From assembly GCA_024228555.1 (NCBI GenBank), contig JAAETI010000277.1:1-64000 (forward strand): DNA of 64,000 nucleotides. The letters are read 5' to 3'. Below, in pieces: positions 33,099 to 43,100 of the stretch; the stretch's first letter is position 1, and each line of letters begins with the position of its first letter. The notes beneath the pieces are model-generated. The model ran no database searches. It worked only from the letters and a program-made list of their open reading frames with translations, and was not told where the DNA came from. Origin of the DNA: a bacterium. Its GTDB lineage: Bacteria; Actinomycetota; Acidimicrobiia; Spongiisociales; UBA5794. The position numbers were made by a program, and so were the translations under genes.

Positions 33099-36000
33099 AT
33101 GGGTGTAGTTTCAATTGGAGAATCATTGGCCGCCGCTGAGTTTGCACATTTGCACGTCCACACCGAGTTCTCGATGCTTGATGGAGCGGCGCGCGTCAAA
33201 GATCTGGTCAAGGCCGTCAAAGCCGACAATCAGCCAGCGGTCGCAATCACAGACCACGGCGTCCTGTACGGCGTTGTCGACTTCACCAAGGCCGCTCTCG
33301 CCACTGGGGTCAAGCCCATTATCGGTATCGAAGCGTATGTGACCCCGGGCTCGCGTTTTGACCGACCGCCGCGTCGTGACGACATTCGCTACCACATGAC
33401 CTTGCTGGCGATGAACGAGACCGGTTATCGCAACCTCATGAGGCTCGCTTCGCGAGCCTATCTCGAAGGCTTCTACTACAAGCCCCGCATGGACGCGGAG
33501 CTATTGGCAGAGCATCACGAGGGGATCGTGGCTCTCTCAGGTTGCCTCGGCGGGCATGTTCCCCAGTTGCTCGCCCCCGATGCGTCGAACGAGGAGGGCA
33601 ATCAGGGTCAGGAGCGCGATTACAAAGGTGCAGTCGCCGCGGCCGCGATGTACCAGGACATCTTTGGGAAGGACAACTTCTTCATCGAGATCCAGGATCA
33701 CGGAATCCCCGCACAGCGGAAAGTGATGAGCGATCTGCTCCAGATATCGCACGATGTCAACGCACCATTAGTGGCCGCCAATGACAGCCACTACACCTAC
33801 GCACACGAGGCCGACGCTCACGATGTTCTGCTCTGCATCCAGACGGGATCAAACCGGTCGGATGAGGACCGTTTCAAGTTCCACGGCACAGAGTTCTATA
33901 TCAAGAGCGCCGCTGAGATGAACGCTCTCTTCCCCGCGGAGGATTACCCCGGCGCCTGCTCCAACACGCTGCTAATCGCAGAGCGCGTGGACCACGAGAT
34001 CGAATTCGGCCAGATCTTGCTGCCACAGTTTCCAGTACCAGACGGCCACACCGAGAAGAGCTATCTCGAGGAGCTTGTGATCTCGGGTGCCAAGGGGCGT
34101 TACGGCGATCCACTCCCAAGCGAAGCCAGCGAACGCATCGAATACGAGCTCAAAGTCATCGAGGACATGGGGTTCTCGGCGTACTTCCTGATCGTCTGGG
34201 ATCTCATCAGGTATGCCAATGATCACAAGATTCGCACTGGACCGGGCCGGGGTAGCGCCGCCGGTTCGATCGTCGCTTACTGTCTCGGCATCACCAAGTT
34301 GGATCCGCTCGGATACGGCCTCATCTTCGAACGATTCCTCAACCCGGGCCGACGGGAAATGCCGGATATCGATATGGACTTCGATGAGCGCTATCGCGGC
34401 GCCATGATCAAGTATTGCTCGGAGCGCTACGGATCTGATCACGTTGCGCAGATCATCACGTTCTCGACCATCAAAGGAAGACAGGCGATCCGCGACGCCT
34501 CCCGCGTATTGGGTTATCCCTATGGTCTCGGCGATCGTGTTTCCAAGATGATGCCGCCGCCAATACTTGGCAAGGAGGCAACGCTGGCACAGTGCCTCGA
34601 GGAGCCAACCGCAGAGACGCAGGGCACCGTCAAGGATTGGTACCAGGGTGCCCACGCCTTGCGTTCTGCCTACAACGAAGAAGCTGATGTCAAGCTTGTT
34701 GTCGACACCGCCCGTGGTCTCGAGGGGTTGCGGCGCCAGGACTCAATCCACGCGGCTGCCGTCGTCATATCGCCGACCACTCTGACTGAGATTGTGCCGC
34801 TCCAGCAGAAGGGGGAAGGCGCCGAGATCGTCACCCAATACGAGATGCACGGTGTCGAGGCTCTCGGTCTGCTGAAGATGGACTTCCTCGGGCTGCGCAA
34901 CTTGGCGACGATTGAGCGTGCGCTGGAACTCATCGAGGTCAACACGGGCACCTGGGTCGAGATCGACGACATCCCGCTCGATGACCCGCTCGTCTACAAG
35001 ATGCTGCAAGCCGGAGACTCGATGGGTGTCTTCCAGTTCGAAGGCGGCCCGATGCGGGCGTTGATGCGCAACCTCCAACCGGACAAATTCGAACACCTCA
35101 CTGCGCTCAACGCTCTCTACCGACCAGGGCCGCTTGGTGCCGGCATGCATACCGAGTACGCCGACCGGAAGAATGGGCGTTCCGAGGTCACGTATCCGCA
35201 TCCAGACCTCGAGGAGATCCTCGCCGATAGCTACGGGATCATGGTGTTCCAGGAACAGGTGATGCAGACCGCACAGAAGGTCGCCGGGTTCACAATGGCC
35301 GAAGCCGATCGTCTCCGAAAGGCTATGGGCAAGAAGATCGCATCGGTGATGGACGCCGAGGAACAGAAGTTCATCGAGGGCAGTGTTGCCAACGGGACCA
35401 CCGCAGACCATGCCAAAGAACTGTTCGGGTTTATCGCTCACTTCGCTGGGTACGGCTTCAACAAGTCCCACTCGGCAGCGTATGCCCTTGTTGCCTATCA
35501 GACGGCGTGGCTCAAAGCCCACTATCCGGCCGAGTATATGGCAGCGCTATTGACGGCGGTCAAGAAGGATAAAGACCGGACAGCTCTCTATCTGCACGAA
35601 TGCAGGCAAATGGGCCTGCGGGTTCTGGTGCCGTGTGTGAACCGCTCCGATGTTGACTTCTCGGCCGTGGGTGGCGACATCACATTCGGTTTGTCGGCTG
35701 TTCGCAACGTTGGGGAGGGCGTGGTCCATCCCATCATCGAGGAACGAGAACATGGCGGGGACTTCACCTCCTTCACCGACTTCATAAACCGTGTGGATCT
35801 TGCTGTGCTCAACAAGCGTACGATCGACTCGCTGATCAAGGCGGGTGGGTTCGACTCCGTTGGGCACAGCCGTCGGGGTCTCTACGAGACATACCTCGAC
35901 ATTCTCGAAACAACCATCTCGCGTCGCCGCGCCGAGGAGATGGGTCAGTACAGCCTCTTTGGAGGTAGCGATGACGAGATCGAGCAAGTCGAGATCGTCA

Positions 36001-36635
36001 TGCCCGATCACGTTTGGGAGAAGAAGGTTCAGCTCGCCTTTGAGAAGGAGATGCTCGGCCTCTATGTATCAGACCACCCATTGTTTGGCGTCGAGAAGAC
36101 GCTCAAGACCATGTGCACCTCGGACATACCAGGCCTGTGGGAACGGGCCGACAAGGAGAAGGCCACCATCGGGGGTGTGGTCGGGTCGATCACCCGCCGT
36201 TTCACCAAAGGTGGAGATCCCATTCTGTTCTTCGTTCTCGAAGACCTGCAGGGGAGTACCGAGGTTGTTGCCTTTCCCAAGGTTGTCGCTGAGTACGGGC
36301 CGCTGGTCAGAGAGGACGCCATCCTCGTTGTTTCCGGGCGGGTGGATCACCGTGGTGATGATGTGAAGTTCATCTCGCATTCGCTGCGAGAGCCGCAGCT
36401 GACCGCGGAGTCAATGGTGCGACTCAGGGTGCCCGCGGCCCGTCTTTCCCGCAACATGGTCGATCGGCTGCGCGGGGCGTTGCAAAACCATCCCGGCGGT
36501 GCCGAGGTCTATCTCCATATGACATCGGACAATGGCGAGAAGGTCATCCGTCTTGGAGAGGATCACCGGGTCGAACCGCGGTCGGCGTTGTTTGCAGAGC
36601 TGCGCGAATTGCTGGGGCCCTCGGCCGTTATGTAG
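33099..36635 (+). CDS. dnaE: DNA polymerase III alpha subunit DnaE
   Basis: The 1178-residue replicative polymerase. An N-terminal PHP domain ([34 protein letters not shown]) precedes the C-family polymerase core with [35 protein letters not shown] and the catalytic [13 protein letters not shown] helix-hairpin-helix and an OB domain ([20 protein letters not shown]) end the protein. The length and layout fit DnaE1, not the mutagenic DnaE2. The ATG at 33099 lies 147 bases from the divergent PPi-type phosphofructokinase gene. It overlaps the end of the convergent ATPase gene by eight bases. Confidence 0.96.
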   Translation: MGVVSIGESLAAAEFAHLHVHTEFSMLDGAARVKDLVKAVKADNQPAVAITDHGVLYGVVDFTKAALATGVKPIIGIEAYVTPGSRFDRPPRRDDIRYHMTLLAMNETGYRNLMRLASRAYLEGFYYKPRMDAELLAEHHEGIVALSGCLGGHVPQLLAPDASNEEGNQGQERDYKGAVAAAAMYQDIFGKDNFFIEIQDHGIPAQRKVMSDLLQISHDVNAPLVAANDSHYTYAHEADAHDVLLCIQTGSNRSDEDRFKFHGTEFYIKSAAEMNALFPAEDYPGACSNTLLIAERVDHEIEFGQILLPQFPVPDGHTEKSYLEELVISGAKGRYGDPLPSEASERIEYELKVIEDMGFSAYFLIVWDLIRYANDHKIRTGPGRGSAAGSIVAYCLGITKLDPLGYGLIFERFLNPGRREMPDIDMDFDERYRGAMIKYCSERYGSDHVAQIITFSTIKGRQAIRDASRVLGYPYGLGDRVSKMMPPPILGKEATLAQCLEEPTAETQGTVKDWYQGAHALRSAYNEEADVKLVVDTARGLEGLRRQDSIHAAAVVISPTTLTEIVPLQQKGEGAEIVTQYEMHGVEALGLLKMDFLGLRNLATIERALELIEVNTGTWVEIDDIPLDDPLVYKMLQAGDSMGVFQFEGGPMRALMRNLQPDKFEHLTALNALYRPGPLGAGMHTEYADRKNGRSEVTYPHPDLEEILADSYGIMVFQEQVMQTAQKVAGFTMAEADRLRKAMGKKIASVMDAEEQKFIEGSVANGTTADHAKELFGFIAHFAGYGFNKSHSAAYALVAYQTAWLKAHYPAEYMAALLTAVKKDKDRTALYLHECRQMGLRVLVPCVNRSDVDFSAVGGDITFGLSAVRNVGEGVVHPIIEEREHGGDFTSFTDFINRVDLAVLNKRTIDSLIKAGGFDSVGHSRRGLYETYLDILETTISRRRAEEMGQYSLFGGSDDEIEQVEIVMPDHVWEKKVQLAFEKEMLGLYVSDHPLFGVEKTLKTMCTSDIPGLWERADKEKATIGGVVGSITRRFTKGGDPILFFVLEDLQGSTEVVAFPKVVAEYGPLVREDAILVVSGRVDHRGDDVKFISHSLREPQLTAESMVRLRVPAARLSRNMVDRLRGALQNHPGGAEVYLHMTSDNGEKVIRLGEDHRVEPRSALFAELRELLGPSAVM

Positions 36636-37683
36636 CGGTTGGCAGATGGCGCAGCAGATCAACGGACCCCGCAACAAGATCGGCGAGAGCATCAACTGAG
36701 GTTGGGGCATCCTCTGCCCAGGGAACGTCCACGAGATTGAGCTTGTATCTGGCCGCAAATTCCTGCTTGACGTCGTGCTGGCGTCTGACCTCGCTTGCCC
36801 AGTTGCTGAGGTTCTCGCGTGCTGCCAACCGAACGTCCTGGGCGAGGTCTGGGCTGCGAAGGCTGGTGGTGTCGGTCCATCCAGCTGGTAACTGTTTGTT
36901 GAAGACGACCGTCTCGGGCCGACCGGCAGTCGCCTCGAGTTCCTCGAAGAACCGTCGGGCCTCACGCAGTGGCGTTGGTTCTGCGGTTGCTACGACGATC
37001 GACGTTGCTCGCTGCAAATGAAGCTCGATGGCGCTGGCGCGACGGGACAGGCCGTCGTACAGAGAACGAAGGTCCATGAGGAAGACTGCAATCTCCTCGA
37101 GAAGAGGACCACCCAGCACCGTGTCGGCGAGCTTGAGCGCGGGTCGTGCCGTCACCTTGTATAAGGCGCGCCTCCCCGGGATGCTGGCTCCGGTGAGCCA
37201 ACGGAGCAGGCGCCCGCCGATTACCTCTTTCATCCGACCCGGGGCCGTATAGAAATCAAGGCCACCACCTGCAGGAGGGGTGTCGACCACCAGCAAGTCC
37301 CAGCGATGCGACTCAATATGCTCGGCCATCTGCTCGCCAGCGGCGTAGGCCTGAGCAGCAGGGAAACGATCGGCAAGGGCGCGGAAGAACGGATCGGCGA
37401 GCAAGCGTTCCGCAGTTTCCGGATCAGCATGGCGATGCACCATTGCCTCCCACGAGGCGGTGACGTCAAGCATCGCTGCGGCTAAGCCCGGTTGCTCGCC
37501 TACCTCTGTCGGATGGTTGCCGAGACTATCGATCCCGAGAGCGTCGGCTAGTCGCCTAGCCGGATCGACGGTGATGACGCACGTGCGCAGCCCACGGCGG
37601 GCGGCGGTCACCGCAAGAGCTGCCGAGAGAGTGGTCTTGCCGACACCGCCGGCTCCAGTGATTACGAGGACGCCGGTGCTCAT
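36628..37683 (-). CDS. ArsA/Get3-like ATPase, second gene of pair
   Basis: A 351-residue P-loop ATPase of the ArsA/Get3 group: ITGAGGVGKTTLSAALAV holds the deviant Walker A, ITVDPARRLADALG the switch region and LLVVDTPPAGGGLDF the Walker B side. No arsenite-ligand cysteines are seen. Mycobacteria carry a similar adjacent pair, Rv3679 and Rv3680 (BagA/BagB), reported to affect cell-envelope lipids. Its start overlaps the stop of the upstream ATPase gene by ATGA, so the two are coupled and may form a heteromer. Confidence 0.85.
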   Translation of the reverse strand: MSTGVLVITGAGGVGKTTLSAALAVTAARRGLRTCVITVDPARRLADALGIDSLGNHPTEVGEQPGLAAAMLDVTASWEAMVHRHADPETAERLLADPFFRALADRFPAAQAYAAGEQMAEHIESHRWDLLVVDTPPAGGGLDFYTAPGRMKEVIGGRLLRWLTGASIPGRRALYKVTARPALKLADTVLGGPLLEEIAVFLMDLRSLYDGLSRRASAIELHLQRATSIVVATAEPTPLREARRFFEELEATAGRPETVVFNKQLPAGWTDTTSLRSPDLAQDVRLAARENLSNWASEVRRQHDVKQEFAARYKLNLVDVPWAEDAPTSVDALADLVAGSVDLLRHLPTAT

Positions 37684-38540
37684 ATCAACTCATCCCAGAT
37701 ATCGGCGAGCTGCTCTGCTACCTCACCTGCGGTGTGCAAGCCGAACAGGTAGGGCAAGCGTGGTCCCGCAGAGACCTGGGGGAGCCAGGTCTCTTGGTGA
37801 GCTTGGACTGCATGGTGGTGTTCGGCTGCATCCCGATGACTACCTTGCGGAAGCGTTGCGATGCCATCCTCGCTCAGCCCAAGCGGGGGAAGGACCCGAT
37901 TCGTCACGACTCCAGCGAGATCAATGACGGGCTCTGCAATCAACTCGTTGATTGCCTCCTTTGTTTCCAGCACCGGAAGCTCATCTGGCGTCGTGACCAA
38001 GATGAGTGACGTCGTTCCTAGGTCGAGCAACGCTTTGCGCATCCGCCCTGCCTGGTTCCGGATTGGTCCAGCCGGGACCAGCTCGGCGATCGTGTTGGGC
38101 GCTCGCAAATATGAAAAGAGCTGACCAAGAGGTGGCGCGTCGACGAGTACCAGGTCATAGTTGGCTTGCCACAGTTCGAACACCGGCTTGCCGATCGTGA
38201 CGATCTCCCGAACGCCCGGTGCGGTCTCAGCCAGGACGCTCAACGCCCGCGATAGCACCTTGGTCGGAGCCGCCCTCGGCACGTGGAGTTGCAGTCTGAA
38301 ATACTCATCGAGTGCGTCGGTTCTGTTCACCGCAAGCGCATCGATTCCTGATCGGATGCGCCTCGGAGCGTAGGCGAGTTCTCTGGTGCCGAGATGGGAG
38401 GCCGCTCCGATCCCTTCAACCATGCCAACGACCAGAACCTTGGAGCCACGTCGTGCGGCGAGCAGGGCCAGCGATGCGGTAACAGCTGACTTACCGACAC
38501 CGCCCTTACCGGAGATGAAGGTCAATTTGCGGTCGAGCAT
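37680..38540 (-). CDS. ArsA/Get3-like ATPase, first gene of pair
   Basis: From ATG 38540 the product has 286 residues: TFISGKGGVGKSAVTASLALL is the Walker A, VLVVGMVEGIGAASHLG takes the place of the usual switch I aspartate segment, and LVLVDAPPLGQLFSYL is the Walker B side. Divergence at the switch suggests weak or altered ATP hydrolysis compared with its partner. The upstream open frame to 38621 lacks homology. Coupled to the downstream ATPase by ATGA. A small plus-strand gene begins 112 bases away. Confidence 0.83.
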   Translation of the reverse strand: MLDRKLTFISGKGGVGKSAVTASLALLAARRGSKVLVVGMVEGIGAASHLGTRELAYAPRRIRSGIDALAVNRTDALDEYFRLQLHVPRAAPTKVLSRALSVLAETAPGVREIVTIGKPVFELWQANYDLVLVDAPPLGQLFSYLRAPNTIAELVPAGPIRNQAGRMRKALLDLGTTSLILVTTPDELPVLETKEAINELIAEPVIDLAGVVTNRVLPPLGLSEDGIATLPQGSHRDAAEHHHAVQAHQETWLPQVSAGPRLPYLFGLHTAGEVAEQLADIWDELI

Positions 38541-38652
38541 TACCGCGATCGTAGCGGTCTTGGCGGGAGGCGCAGCTTCGCCCCACAGTAGGCGAGGCAC
38601 GGCGCGAGACCGGCGGCGCACTAGCCTGGAGGTCTGAGATCAGGAGGATACA

Positions 38653-38862
38653 TTGGCCCAAATTGATGTAGAAGAATTGCTTGCCCGGTTCCGCTCCCGC
38701 GCCGACGCGGTCAAGGATCGTGGTATCCCGCCGCTAGAGGGTGAGGCCCGTCAGCTCTTCATCAAGCAAGCCGAAAAGGACTACCTCGACTACTCCTTGA
38801 TTGGCGGCTCCTCGTGGTCGATCGAAGATGGACATCTGGTTCTCAGGATCGCGCTTGCCTAG
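38653..38862 (+). CDS. Small protein of unknown function next to the ATPase pair
   Basis: A 69-residue soluble protein starting at TTG 38653, supported by AGGAGG nine bases upstream. It begins AQIDVEELLARFRSRADAVKDRGIPP and contains LFIKQAEKDYLDYSLIGGS. I recognise no domain. Mycobacteria also carry a very small gene (Rv3678A) beside their ATPase pair, so the adjacency may be conserved, but I cannot align them here. Confidence 0.65.
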   Translation: MAQIDVEELLARFRSRADAVKDRGIPPLEGEARQLFIKQAEKDYLDYSLIGGSSWSIEDGHLVLRIALA

Positions 38863-38889
38863 CCTCTGGTGCCGTGGCGGGCTGACGGT

Positions 38890-40521
38890 CTAGCTCGGAT
38901 CGTCAATGCCAAGAGCGGCGCGCTTAGCGGCAGCTCTTCTCTCCCCTTCCAGGCGAGCTAGGTCGTAGTTGTCGTGGTCTACATAGGTCATTGCATCGGC
39001 GATCAGATGGTGTCCGGCTTGGTCGGCAATCAGACGATGCATCTCCTGGCAGACCCGTCGATACCCGGGATGTCCGCCCGCACCGGTCCGGAGCTCGATC
39101 AGGTGGAAGGCTTCGCGTGCATTGAGCTGAAAGAAGAACCGAATCCGGTAGGCGAACGGGATCACGTACTGAGCGACATCGGCGCCTAGATCCGTGGCGA
39201 TATCGTTGTACAGATCAGCAGTACGCGCCATAGCGTTGTTCCAAACCTCCGTTGCGCCGACATCGGCGATGGAATCGGGGGTGACAAAACCGTGAGTGGG
39301 AGAGAGCCGCTGCCACTCGATCGTGAGAAGACGGTGGCGCTGCAGGTCGCGGAAGCTCCCGTAATCGCAGAGAATGTCGAATCGGTAGTCGGTCCGTTCC
39401 ATCGCCCGACCCGGCTTGTGCCGCCTGTTGCGACGGTCGCCGATATAGCTCCGAATGAGATCGGCCCGATCTTGCTCCGGCATCGTGGCAACCAAGTGCG
39501 ACAGCTGATCGTCCGGGAGATCTGTGTAGGCGTACAGAGCGGCGGCAGCCGTCTTCAGTTCGCCGTCAGGATCCCAGTCAACCAGAGTCACCTCAGGGCG
39601 AGGCTCAGGATCCGCGCCAACCGTGGTGGCATGTTCGTTCATGCGAGCGGAGATCGATACGAGGTACTCGCTCCAATCGATGCCGCGGCCTGGGACGTCA
39701 ACACGACGCATGAACGACGGAACAACCTTGCGCAACTCGGTCAGCATTAGGTCGGCGTATTCGCGGGCCTCCGCAAGTGGATGGGATCGCATTCTGATCA
39801 ACAGCATCTCGTAGGCTTGGCCGGATCCGAATATGCCGACGTTCGAGGTAGTCGCCGCCGGAAGTAGACCGCGAATGTCGTCGCAGGCTTTGGCTCGAAT
39901 CGTGGATCGCCATACGAAGTCCGAATCGCCCTCTTGCCTGGGAAACAGCGTTTCGTAGTAGGGAACGAGTTTGCCAACGAGGTCGGCATACGTATCGAAG
40001 AGCCAGTCCATCGTTTCGACATAACGATCGCGGTGAACGGACGCCTCGATTTCCGGCGGGGTCATGTAGCGATAGCCGTCGCCAAGCTTCTTGTCGTAGA
40101 AGATGTATCGAGTGCTCTGCTCGAGATAGGAAGCGAGCCGCCCCCATTCGAGTACCTTGGTGAGGATGTTCGAAGCTTGCTCACAGGCGAGGTGGGCGCC
40201 ACCCAGTTGCGCTACCGAGTCGTCGCCGTACTCGGAGAACACCCTGTCATAGAGGTCCTGTGCCTTTTGCAGTTTGACGACAGGGTCATCGCCATCGAGT
40301 TCGGCCGCAACGTGGGCGACTCCAACCCCGGGTTGGTTGTAGAACTCGTCGAGAAACAACCGACGAACCGACTTAGGTGATCGGCTGTAGCGTGCAAAAA
40401 GGGCACCCTTGACAACCTCGGGAAGGTTGACGATTGCGAACACCGGGCTGTCGAGATTGGTGAAGAACCGAGAGAGAACTTGTCGCTCTTCGTCGGTGAA
40501 TTGCTCGGTGAAATAGGTCAC
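38890..40521 (-). CDS. thyX: Large ThyX-family protein with two ThyX-like halves
   Basis: From GTG 40521 the product has 543 residues, about twice the usual flavin-dependent thymidylate synthase; the open frame extends to 40857 without homology. Both halves show ThyX-like blocks: an N-terminal one near residue 126 (EWGRLASYLEQSTRY) where the RHR is lost, and a C-terminal one near residue 395 (LQRHRLLTIEWQRLSP) keeping RHR, followed by LNAREAFHLIELRTGAGG like the dUMP-side helix. ThyX makes dTMP from dUMP with methylene-tetrahydrofolate, NADPH and FAD. A fused pseudodimer with one working motif is my reading; activity is unproven. Confidence 0.8.
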   Translation of the reverse strand: MTYFTEQFTDEERQVLSRFFTNLDSPVFAIVNLPEVVKGALFARYSRSPKSVRRLFLDEFYNQPGVGVAHVAAELDGDDPVVKLQKAQDLYDRVFSEYGDDSVAQLGGAHLACEQASNILTKVLEWGRLASYLEQSTRYIFYDKKLGDGYRYMTPPEIEASVHRDRYVETMDWLFDTYADLVGKLVPYYETLFPRQEGDSDFVWRSTIRAKACDDIRGLLPAATTSNVGIFGSGQAYEMLLIRMRSHPLAEAREYADLMLTELRKVVPSFMRRVDVPGRGIDWSEYLVSISARMNEHATTVGADPEPRPEVTLVDWDPDGELKTAAAALYAYTDLPDDQLSHLVATMPEQDRADLIRSYIGDRRNRRHKPGRAMERTDYRFDILCDYGSFRDLQRHRLLTIEWQRLSPTHGFVTPDSIADVGATEVWNNAMARTADLYNDIATDLGADVAQYVIPFAYRIRFFFQLNAREAFHLIELRTGAGGHPGYRRVCQEMHRLIADQAGHHLIADAMTYVDHDNYDLARLEGERRAAAKRAALGIDDPS

Positions 40522-40605
40522 GTCTTGCCGTTCTGTCGTCGCGCTGCACCCTACCCGGCAGCCAGAAGGCGGTGCAAGACTCCCGAGAAGGGGTATTCTC
40601 CGCGC

Positions 40606-40887
40606 ATGATTGTGTTGAGAGCCGTCATCGTTGGATTGATCGCCGCCGTCATTGGTGTCGCCCTGATACCGCTTATGGTGTTGCTCGACCTGCGCCGGGG
40701 CGGTTCCGGGTGGGGCTTGTGCTCCGGCGGCCTCGGTGAGTGCCGCAACAGCTATTTCGCTGGTTTTGAATTGGTCGGGTGGCTCTTCCTCGCCATGTTC
40801 ATTTTGCTGGGCATGATTGCGCTTTGCGTGCGGATCCTGCGTCATCTCGAATCCCAAGCAGGCCGCGACCCTTCGGTGATCGTCTAG
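40606..40887 (+). CDS. Small two-segment membrane protein
   Basis: A 93-residue protein from ATG 40606 with hydrophobic segments at about residues 1-24 (MIVLRAVIVGLIAAVIGVAL) and 48-72 (LVGWLFLAMFILLGMIALCV), and two cysteines in the loop between. I do not recognise the family. Its stop abuts the GTG of the next gene with no gap, so both are probably co-translated. Confidence 0.65.
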   Translation: MIVLRAVIVGLIAAVIGVALIPLMVLLDLRRGGSGWGLCSGGLGECRNSYFAGFELVGWLFLAMFILLGMIALCVRILRHLESQAGRDPSVIV

Positions 40888-41343
40888 GTGGCAGATTCAA
40901 CTGCCCCCGATCCAGAGGACGTGCTGCTGCCATTGCGCGATCGGCTTCCCGACTATCTCGCAATCTTTGGGATCGGCTGGGCGGCGATGGCGGTTGCCGG
41001 TGGCGCAATAGCGTTGTTGACTAGCGCGACGATGGTTGAAGGTGTTGCCTACGCCGCGGTGGCCGGCGGCGTGGTTCTGCTCCTTGGTGGCGGTGCCACC
41101 GGTGGGGGCTACACCAACCTGGGTCTCGGGGCTGCTGGATCCGTCCTTGGTTCCGGGCAGCGTCATGACGAGGACTATGAGGATGCCGAAGTGCGGCGGG
41201 GTCGGACCAAGAAGGTCAACCCACGTGACCGGTTGCGGAAGGGCCTCCGTCCGGAGAAGAACCCGCGGGCCTTCTGGCAAGTCATGGCCGGGTTCACCTA
41301 TCTGGCGATCGCCATCACCTTGCTTCGTTCATTCGGCAGTTAG
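40888..41343 (+). CDS. Membrane protein of unknown function
   Basis: A 151-residue protein starting at GTG 40888, immediately after the preceding stop. Two adjacent hydrophobic segments (about 24-45 and 49-69, the second glycine-rich: VAYAAVAGGVVLLLGGGATG), a charged central loop (RRGRTKKVNPRDRLRKGLRPEK) and a final hydrophobic segment (VMAGFTYLAIAITLL). No family recognised. It converges on the thioesterase gene with a 4-base overlap. Confidence 0.65.
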   Translation: MADSTAPDPEDVLLPLRDRLPDYLAIFGIGWAAMAVAGGAIALLTSATMVEGVAYAAVAGGVVLLLGGGATGGGYTNLGLGAAGSVLGSGQRHDEDYEDAEVRRGRTKKVNPRDRLRKGLRPEKNPRAFWQVMAGFTYLAIAITLLRSFGS

Positions 41344-41786
41344 GACTCGGGGGAGTCTTCGCTGAGATCCTTGACAGCAAGGAACAACCCTGATCCCTGG
41401 GCGATGATGACGTCACCGTCACGCATCTCCGACTCAATCGTCAGGCGCCGCCCGCTTCTCTCGACAATTACCCCTTTGACCATGAAGGAGCTGTCGACCT
41501 TGGCAGGCTTGCGGTAACGGAGGTCGAGTCTTCCTGTCATCACCATCACCTCCTCCACCAATATCGCAGTCCACGCCATTATCTCGTCGAGGGCCGCGGC
41601 AACAATGCCGCCATGCAACAGATCAGAGAATCCGTGGTGGTCGGTGCGTGGGGTGAACGAAGCTCGAACGGTGTCGTCAACCCGCTCAAAACCAGCGAGG
41701 TTCAGACCGATGGGATTTTCGGTTCCGCACCCGAAGCAATGGTCGTACTCCCCGCGGATCGTGGCAATACGGGCGGGCAGGCTCAA
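41340..41786 (-). CDS. Hotdog-fold thioesterase (PaaI-like)
   Basis: A 148-residue hotdog protein with HCFGCGTENPIGLNL at the N-terminus and the active-site helix HHGFSDLLHGGIVAAALDEIMAW. Such enzymes hydrolyse acyl-CoA thioesters; the substrate is unknown. The TTG start at 41786 overlaps the xpt stop by TTGA, so the two are coupled although functionally unrelated. Confidence 0.82.
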   Translation of the reverse strand: MSLPARIATIRGEYDHCFGCGTENPIGLNLAGFERVDDTVRASFTPRTDHHGFSDLLHGGIVAAALDEIMAWTAILVEEVMVMTGRLDLRYRKPAKVDSSFMVKGVIVERSGRRLTIESEMRDGDVIIAQGSGLFLAVKDLSEDSPES

Positions 41787-42352
41787 CCCTGATCCTTGAG
41801 GACGACTGTGGAACCTTCAATAGCAAGCAATTCAACAACCGAGTGCACCACCCACCCGTGACGCTCCAGACGCTCTCGTCCTCCCTGCCAGCCCTTCTCT
41901 AAGGCGAAGCCAAAGCCAAGGAGATCGCAGCCTGCCTCTGTTGCGATCTCCCCAAGTGCTTCAGCGGTTCTGCCGCGGGCGAGGAAGTCGTCGACGATGA
42001 TCAGCTTCAATCCGGCGGGGAGCACCCGTCGAGCTACCTCGACCCTGTACTCGACACCCTTGGTGGGAGAAGTCACTTCCCTGGCAAACGAATAGCGGTC
42101 GCCGGTGCCAAGGTACTTCTTGGCATAGACCATCGGAATGCCAAGCTCGCGGGAGCAGGCCAACGCGGGGGGAATCCCAGACGCCTCAGCCGTAAGGATC
42201 ATGTCGGGTTCCAGGTCGGCGAATGCCACAGCCAGCGACTTGCCGACGGAATCAATGACTCCCGGCTCCACCCGATGATTGAGAAACTCGTCAACGAGGA
42301 CGAGATTGCCTTCGACTCGAGCTCTTTCCGTTACCGCAGTGCGTAGATCCAC
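41783..42352 (-). CDS. xpt: Xanthine phosphoribosyltransferase
   Basis: From GTG 42352 the product has 189 residues, the length of Xpt. VDEFLNHRVEPGVIDSVG, EASGIPPALACSRELGIP, YAKKYLGTG and the PRPP loop LIIVDDFLARGRTAEAL match Xpt, which salvages xanthine to XMP. An alternative GTG at 42379 would add nine residues; the open frame runs to 42481 without homology. No purine riboswitch is visible in the 67-base spacer to the divergent nth gene. Confidence 0.88.
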   Translation of the reverse strand: MDLRTAVTERARVEGNLVLVDEFLNHRVEPGVIDSVGKSLAVAFADLEPDMILTAEASGIPPALACSRELGIPMVYAKKYLGTGDRYSFAREVTSPTKGVEYRVEVARRVLPAGLKLIIVDDFLARGRTAEALGEIATEAGCDLLGFGFALEKGWQGGRERLERHGWVVHSVVELLAIEGSTVVLKDQG

Positions 42353-42419
42353 GCACGCGATCGTAGTCGGAATGCTCACCGATCCAATCACCAGCTGTTG
42401 CGGCTTACACTCATCATAT

Positions 42420-43100
42420 ATGGCTCCAATAGGCGAACCGACCCTTGCCCAACAACGCCGCTCCGCCCGGATCGTGCTCAAACGTCTTACGACCCTCTAT
42501 CCGGAGATAGCGACCGCGCTTGACTATCGCGACCCGTGGCAGCTCATTGTGGCGACGGTCCTGTCGGCGCAAACTACCGATGAGAATGTCAACAAGGTCA
42601 CTCCGGTCTTGTTCGAGACGTGGCCGCACGCCGAGGATCTGGCTGCCGCCAATCCAGATGAGGTGGAGAAGGTTGTCTTCTCGACGGGGTTCTACAGGCA
42701 GAAGACGCGATCGATTCTGGCCTTGGCTGGCGACGTGGTGGAACGTTTCGGGGGAAAGGTGCCACACGACCTCGATGCGATGGTGACTCTCAAAGGTGTC
42801 GGCCGCAAGACCGCAAGTGTCGTTCTTGCCGAAGCGTGGGGAGACCCGGCCATCGCCGTCGATACTCACGTCAAGCGGGTATCCAATCGGCTGGGACTGA
42901 CCACAAATACCGATCCAACGAGGATTGAATCGGACCTGAAGAATCTCTACCTCAAGGACACTTGGGCTGGAGTCTCGATGCGGTTCATCCAGTTCGGCAG
43001 GGACTACTGCGATGCTCGCAAGCCGCGATGCTGGGTGTGCCCGCTGCGAGATAGATGTCCGTACAAGCCCAAGACACCCCGCCCGCAGGCTGATCGGTGA
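42420..43100 (+). CDS. nth: Endonuclease III
   Basis: From ATG 42420 the product has 226 residues, a bifunctional DNA glycosylase/AP lyase for oxidised pyrimidines. The helix-hairpin-helix LKGVGRKTASVVL holds catalytic lysine K130, and aspartate D148 lies in AIAVDTHVKRVSNRLG, 18 residues apart as in E. coli. Four cysteines C197, C204, C207 and C213 in C-x6-C-x2-C-x5-C spacing bind a 4Fe-4S cluster. The frame opens upstream at 42279 without homology. GTGA overlap with the MATE gene. Confidence 0.95.
   Translation: MAPIGEPTLAQQRRSARIVLKRLTTLYPEIATALDYRDPWQLIVATVLSAQTTDENVNKVTPVLFETWPHAEDLAAANPDEVEKVVFSTGFYRQKTRSILALAGDVVERFGGKVPHDLDAMVTLKGVGRKTASVVLAEAWGDPAIAVDTHVKRVSNRLGLTTNTDPTRIESDLKNLYLKDTWAGVSMRFIQFGRDYCDARKPRCWVCPLRDRCPYKPKTPRPQADR

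Noticed and set aside
40522-40857. N-terminal extension of the ThyX-like frame
   Set aside because: The extra 112 residues are His/Gln/Ala-rich antisense of the small membrane protein gene; similarity begins at GTG 40521.
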